Assembly (NCBI GenBank): GCA_029243925.1
Contig: JAQWRC010000048.1
Location: 1 to 7,283, forward strand
Source: Phycisphaerales bacterium
Lineage (GTDB): Bacteria > Planctomycetota > Phycisphaerae > Phycisphaerales > SM1A02
Length of the DNA: 7,283 bases
Direction of reading: 5' to 3'
Shown: positions 5,818 through 7,283 of the stretch, in pieces
Layout: each line of letters starts with the position of its first letter
Numbering within the stretch: position 1 is the stretch's first letter
Notes under the pieces: generated by a model
Database searches by the model: none
Told to the model about the DNA's origin: nothing
What the model saw: the letters and a program-made list of their open reading frames with translations, nothing else
Position numbers and translations under genes: made by a program

Positions 5818-7283
5818 CTATCGTTTCGGTTTGTACAACTGTATGGCCTGGTTTCCAACTGGCCAATGGACCTGTCCGACAAGTTCATATTCATCTGGAA
5901 AGGCGCGATCGGTGAGTGATGTGACCTGCTGATGTGCAAGGCCGACACTTTCCGAAAGCAGAAGCCAGGAATTTCGTCGGCGATCCGATGTCACGTGTTC
6001 CATGATCTGCGTTGCCGCGTTCCAACTGCCTGGATAGCCACCAAAATTCCAGGGAACACCCGGTGCGGAACAATCCATCGCATACACGAGCCCTGGCATG
6101 CCCATCAACGCAATGACATCCTGGCGTTGGGGAATATCGTGGTCGGCTGCATATGTCTTGAGTTGCAGGATGGCGTCGGCAGTCGCTTGATCGGTGAGCA
6201 CGATGTCACCATCACCACCGATTTCGACTGGGTATGTCTGCTCATGGAGTCCGGCAGCAAGTCGGTATGGAGCAGCACCAGAGGTCACGATTCGGATTGT
6301 GGCCAACAGTGAGATGCATGCAATGCCGACAAGCACAAGCCGCCTGCTGCAGAGGAGACTGCCTGCAAGTGCAATGCAGACTCCCGTACCAGCGACAAGA
6401 AATACATTTGCCGAAGCACCTGTCGCAGCAATTTTGCTCGCCGTTCCAATTGCAAATATGAATGGCAATATGGCCAGAAGAAGTACGACTGCAAGGCATT
6501 GCCGCATGTCCAGTGTCAGTACACGGCCCTCATGTTTTCTGACAGCTCGTAGTACAAGGACCGACAGCAGTGACCAGTACATGAACCAGGCGCATACATT
6601 GAGCAGCCCGTGATCGGGATCATTGCTGCCGCCTTGAGCATCACCGCCCCACATGCAGATCAGAAGAACACCAACGGCTGCAACACCGGACCAGGTCGCA
6701 CATCGTTTTTCAGAATAGAAACCGATTGCGGAGCGTGTGGCGACGAGCAGCGGGATGCACGCCAGGAGCAGTGGCAGCATCTTGTAATGACTGAAGAGGT
6801 CAATACAGAACACAGCACATTGATCCATCAGCAGCGAGATCGGATGCTGTGCATGATTGGATCCAAGGACAAGGACGTAATCGATTCCAAGTTGCAGAAG
6901 TGAAACTAGGTCGAAAGGTGATCCGAAGGCTGCGCACATGAGAGCCGCCCATGCCACCAGCCCGCCACAGAACAGGCAGAGCTCCACAAGTCGATTTCTG
7001 GTTCTTCGTACTGGCCAGAAGCAGATACAGATGCCGGAGGCAATGATCATGCATATGCCGGTCGGCCATTTTGCCCACAAGCAGAACCCGACTCCGACGC
7101 CGGCCAGAACAAGCCATGTGTATTTGGAGACTGCATTTGAGCTCAGCGTGGTCATGGCCCGGAGCAATGCGGCGCTGGCGACCAACATGCCACAAAGATT
7201 GAGCAGGTTGTATCCCGGACTGGGTGGGTGTTGCGCGTAGAAGGAAACGGATGCCAGAAGCACCAGCGCGATCCATGTGATGG
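5818..7283 (-). CDS. Polytopic membrane protein, GT-C glycosyltransferase-like, 5' end missing
   Basis: The frame stays open to the window edge. A GTG at 7263 would give 481 residues, but it sits inside a hydrophobic segment that continues upstream (ITWIALVLLASVSFYAQHP), so the gene very probably starts outside. About nine or ten membrane helices fill residues ~1-325 (counted from 7263), including WLVLAGVGVGFCLWAKWPTG at 50-69, which resembles the 'GLxxGLxxxTKWP' helix of ArnT/PMT-like (GT39) enzymes. The last ~150 residues are soluble and probably extracytoplasmic, with the stretch MPGLVYAMDCSAPGVPWNFG near 388-407. GT-C enzymes transfer sugars from polyprenyl-phosphate carriers to glycans, lipids or proteins outside the membrane. 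The catalytic aspartate of their first loop would lie upstream of this window, so enzymatic identity cannot be confirmed. Its partner may be the convergent flippase. It could instead be an inactive or unrelated membrane protein. Confidence 0.65.
   Translation of the reverse strand, partial: ITWIALVLLASVSFYAQHPPSPGYNLLNLCGMLVASAALLRAMTTLSSNAVSKYTWLVLAGVGVGFCLWAKWPTGICMIIASGICICFWPVRRTRNRLVELCLFCGGLVAWAALMCAAFGSPFDLVSLLQLGIDYVLVLGSNHAQHPISLLMDQCAVFCIDLFSHYKMLPLLLACIPLLVATRSAIGFYSEKRCATWSGVAAVGVLLICMWGGDAQGGSNDPDHGLLNVCAWFMYWSLLSVLVLRAVRKHEGRVLTLDMRQCLAVVLLLAILPFIFAIGTASKIAATGASANVFLVAGTGVCIALAGSLLCSRRLVLVGIACISLLATIRIVTSGAAPYRLAAGLHEQTYPVEIGGDGDIVLTDQATADAILQLKTYAADHDIPQRQDVIALMGMPGLVYAMDCSAPGVPWNFGGYPGSWNAATQIMEHVTSDRRRNSWLLLSESVGLAHQQVTSLTDRAFPDEYELVGQVHWPVGNQAIQLYKPKR

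Noticed and set aside
6800..7276. 158-codon open frame on the minus strand
   Set aside because: Alternative frame of the GT-C-like gene; the product is not hydrophobic and shows no family features, while the main frame gives regular membrane helices.

Overview
The window looks like chromosomal DNA of a Planctomycetota bacterium, or a close PVC relative. The main reason is the 783-residue protein on the minus strand. It has the architecture typical of planctomycete and verrucomicrobial surface-associated cytochromes: a beta-propeller 'dehydrogenase' module, a HEAT-like helical region, and a C-terminal CxxCH heme domain. The G+C content looks moderate (low to mid 50s by eye), and nothing looks recently transferred. 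I see no RNA gene, insertion sequence, CRISPR array or prophage. Genes are tightly packed, and no stretch over 300 bases lacks a gene.

Layout from left to right. (1) Bases 1-1317, plus strand: the 3' part of a PhoD-like metallophosphatase, cut by the window edge. (2) Bases 1335-4371, minus strand: a compact three-gene operon, read right to left. It encodes an 84-residue protein resembling the nitrile-hydratase-like leader peptide (NHLP) family, then the PVC-type heme protein, then a thioredoxin-type arsenate reductase (ArsC). Both internal junctions are identical 4-base GTGA overlaps, in which the GTG start of the downstream gene shares bases with the TGA stop of the upstream gene. This suggests translational coupling. 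(3) Bases 4405-5784, plus strand: a Wzx/MATE-like polysaccharide flippase, divergent from the operon. (4) Bases 5818-7283, minus strand: the C-terminal part of a polytopic membrane protein resembling GT-C (ArnT/PMT-like) glycosyltransferases, also cut by the window edge.

How they may work together. The flippase and the GT-C-like protein are convergent neighbours and could both serve cell-surface glycan assembly. The phosphatase and arsenate reductase are also convergent neighbours and both handle phosphate-like oxyanions, but nothing in the sequence links them directly. The most unusual unit is the NHLP-like / heme protein / ArsC operon. An NHLP-type peptide is normally the precursor of a modified natural product or a relative of nitrile hydratase, yet here it is coupled to an exported heme protein, with no maturation enzyme or exporter in view.
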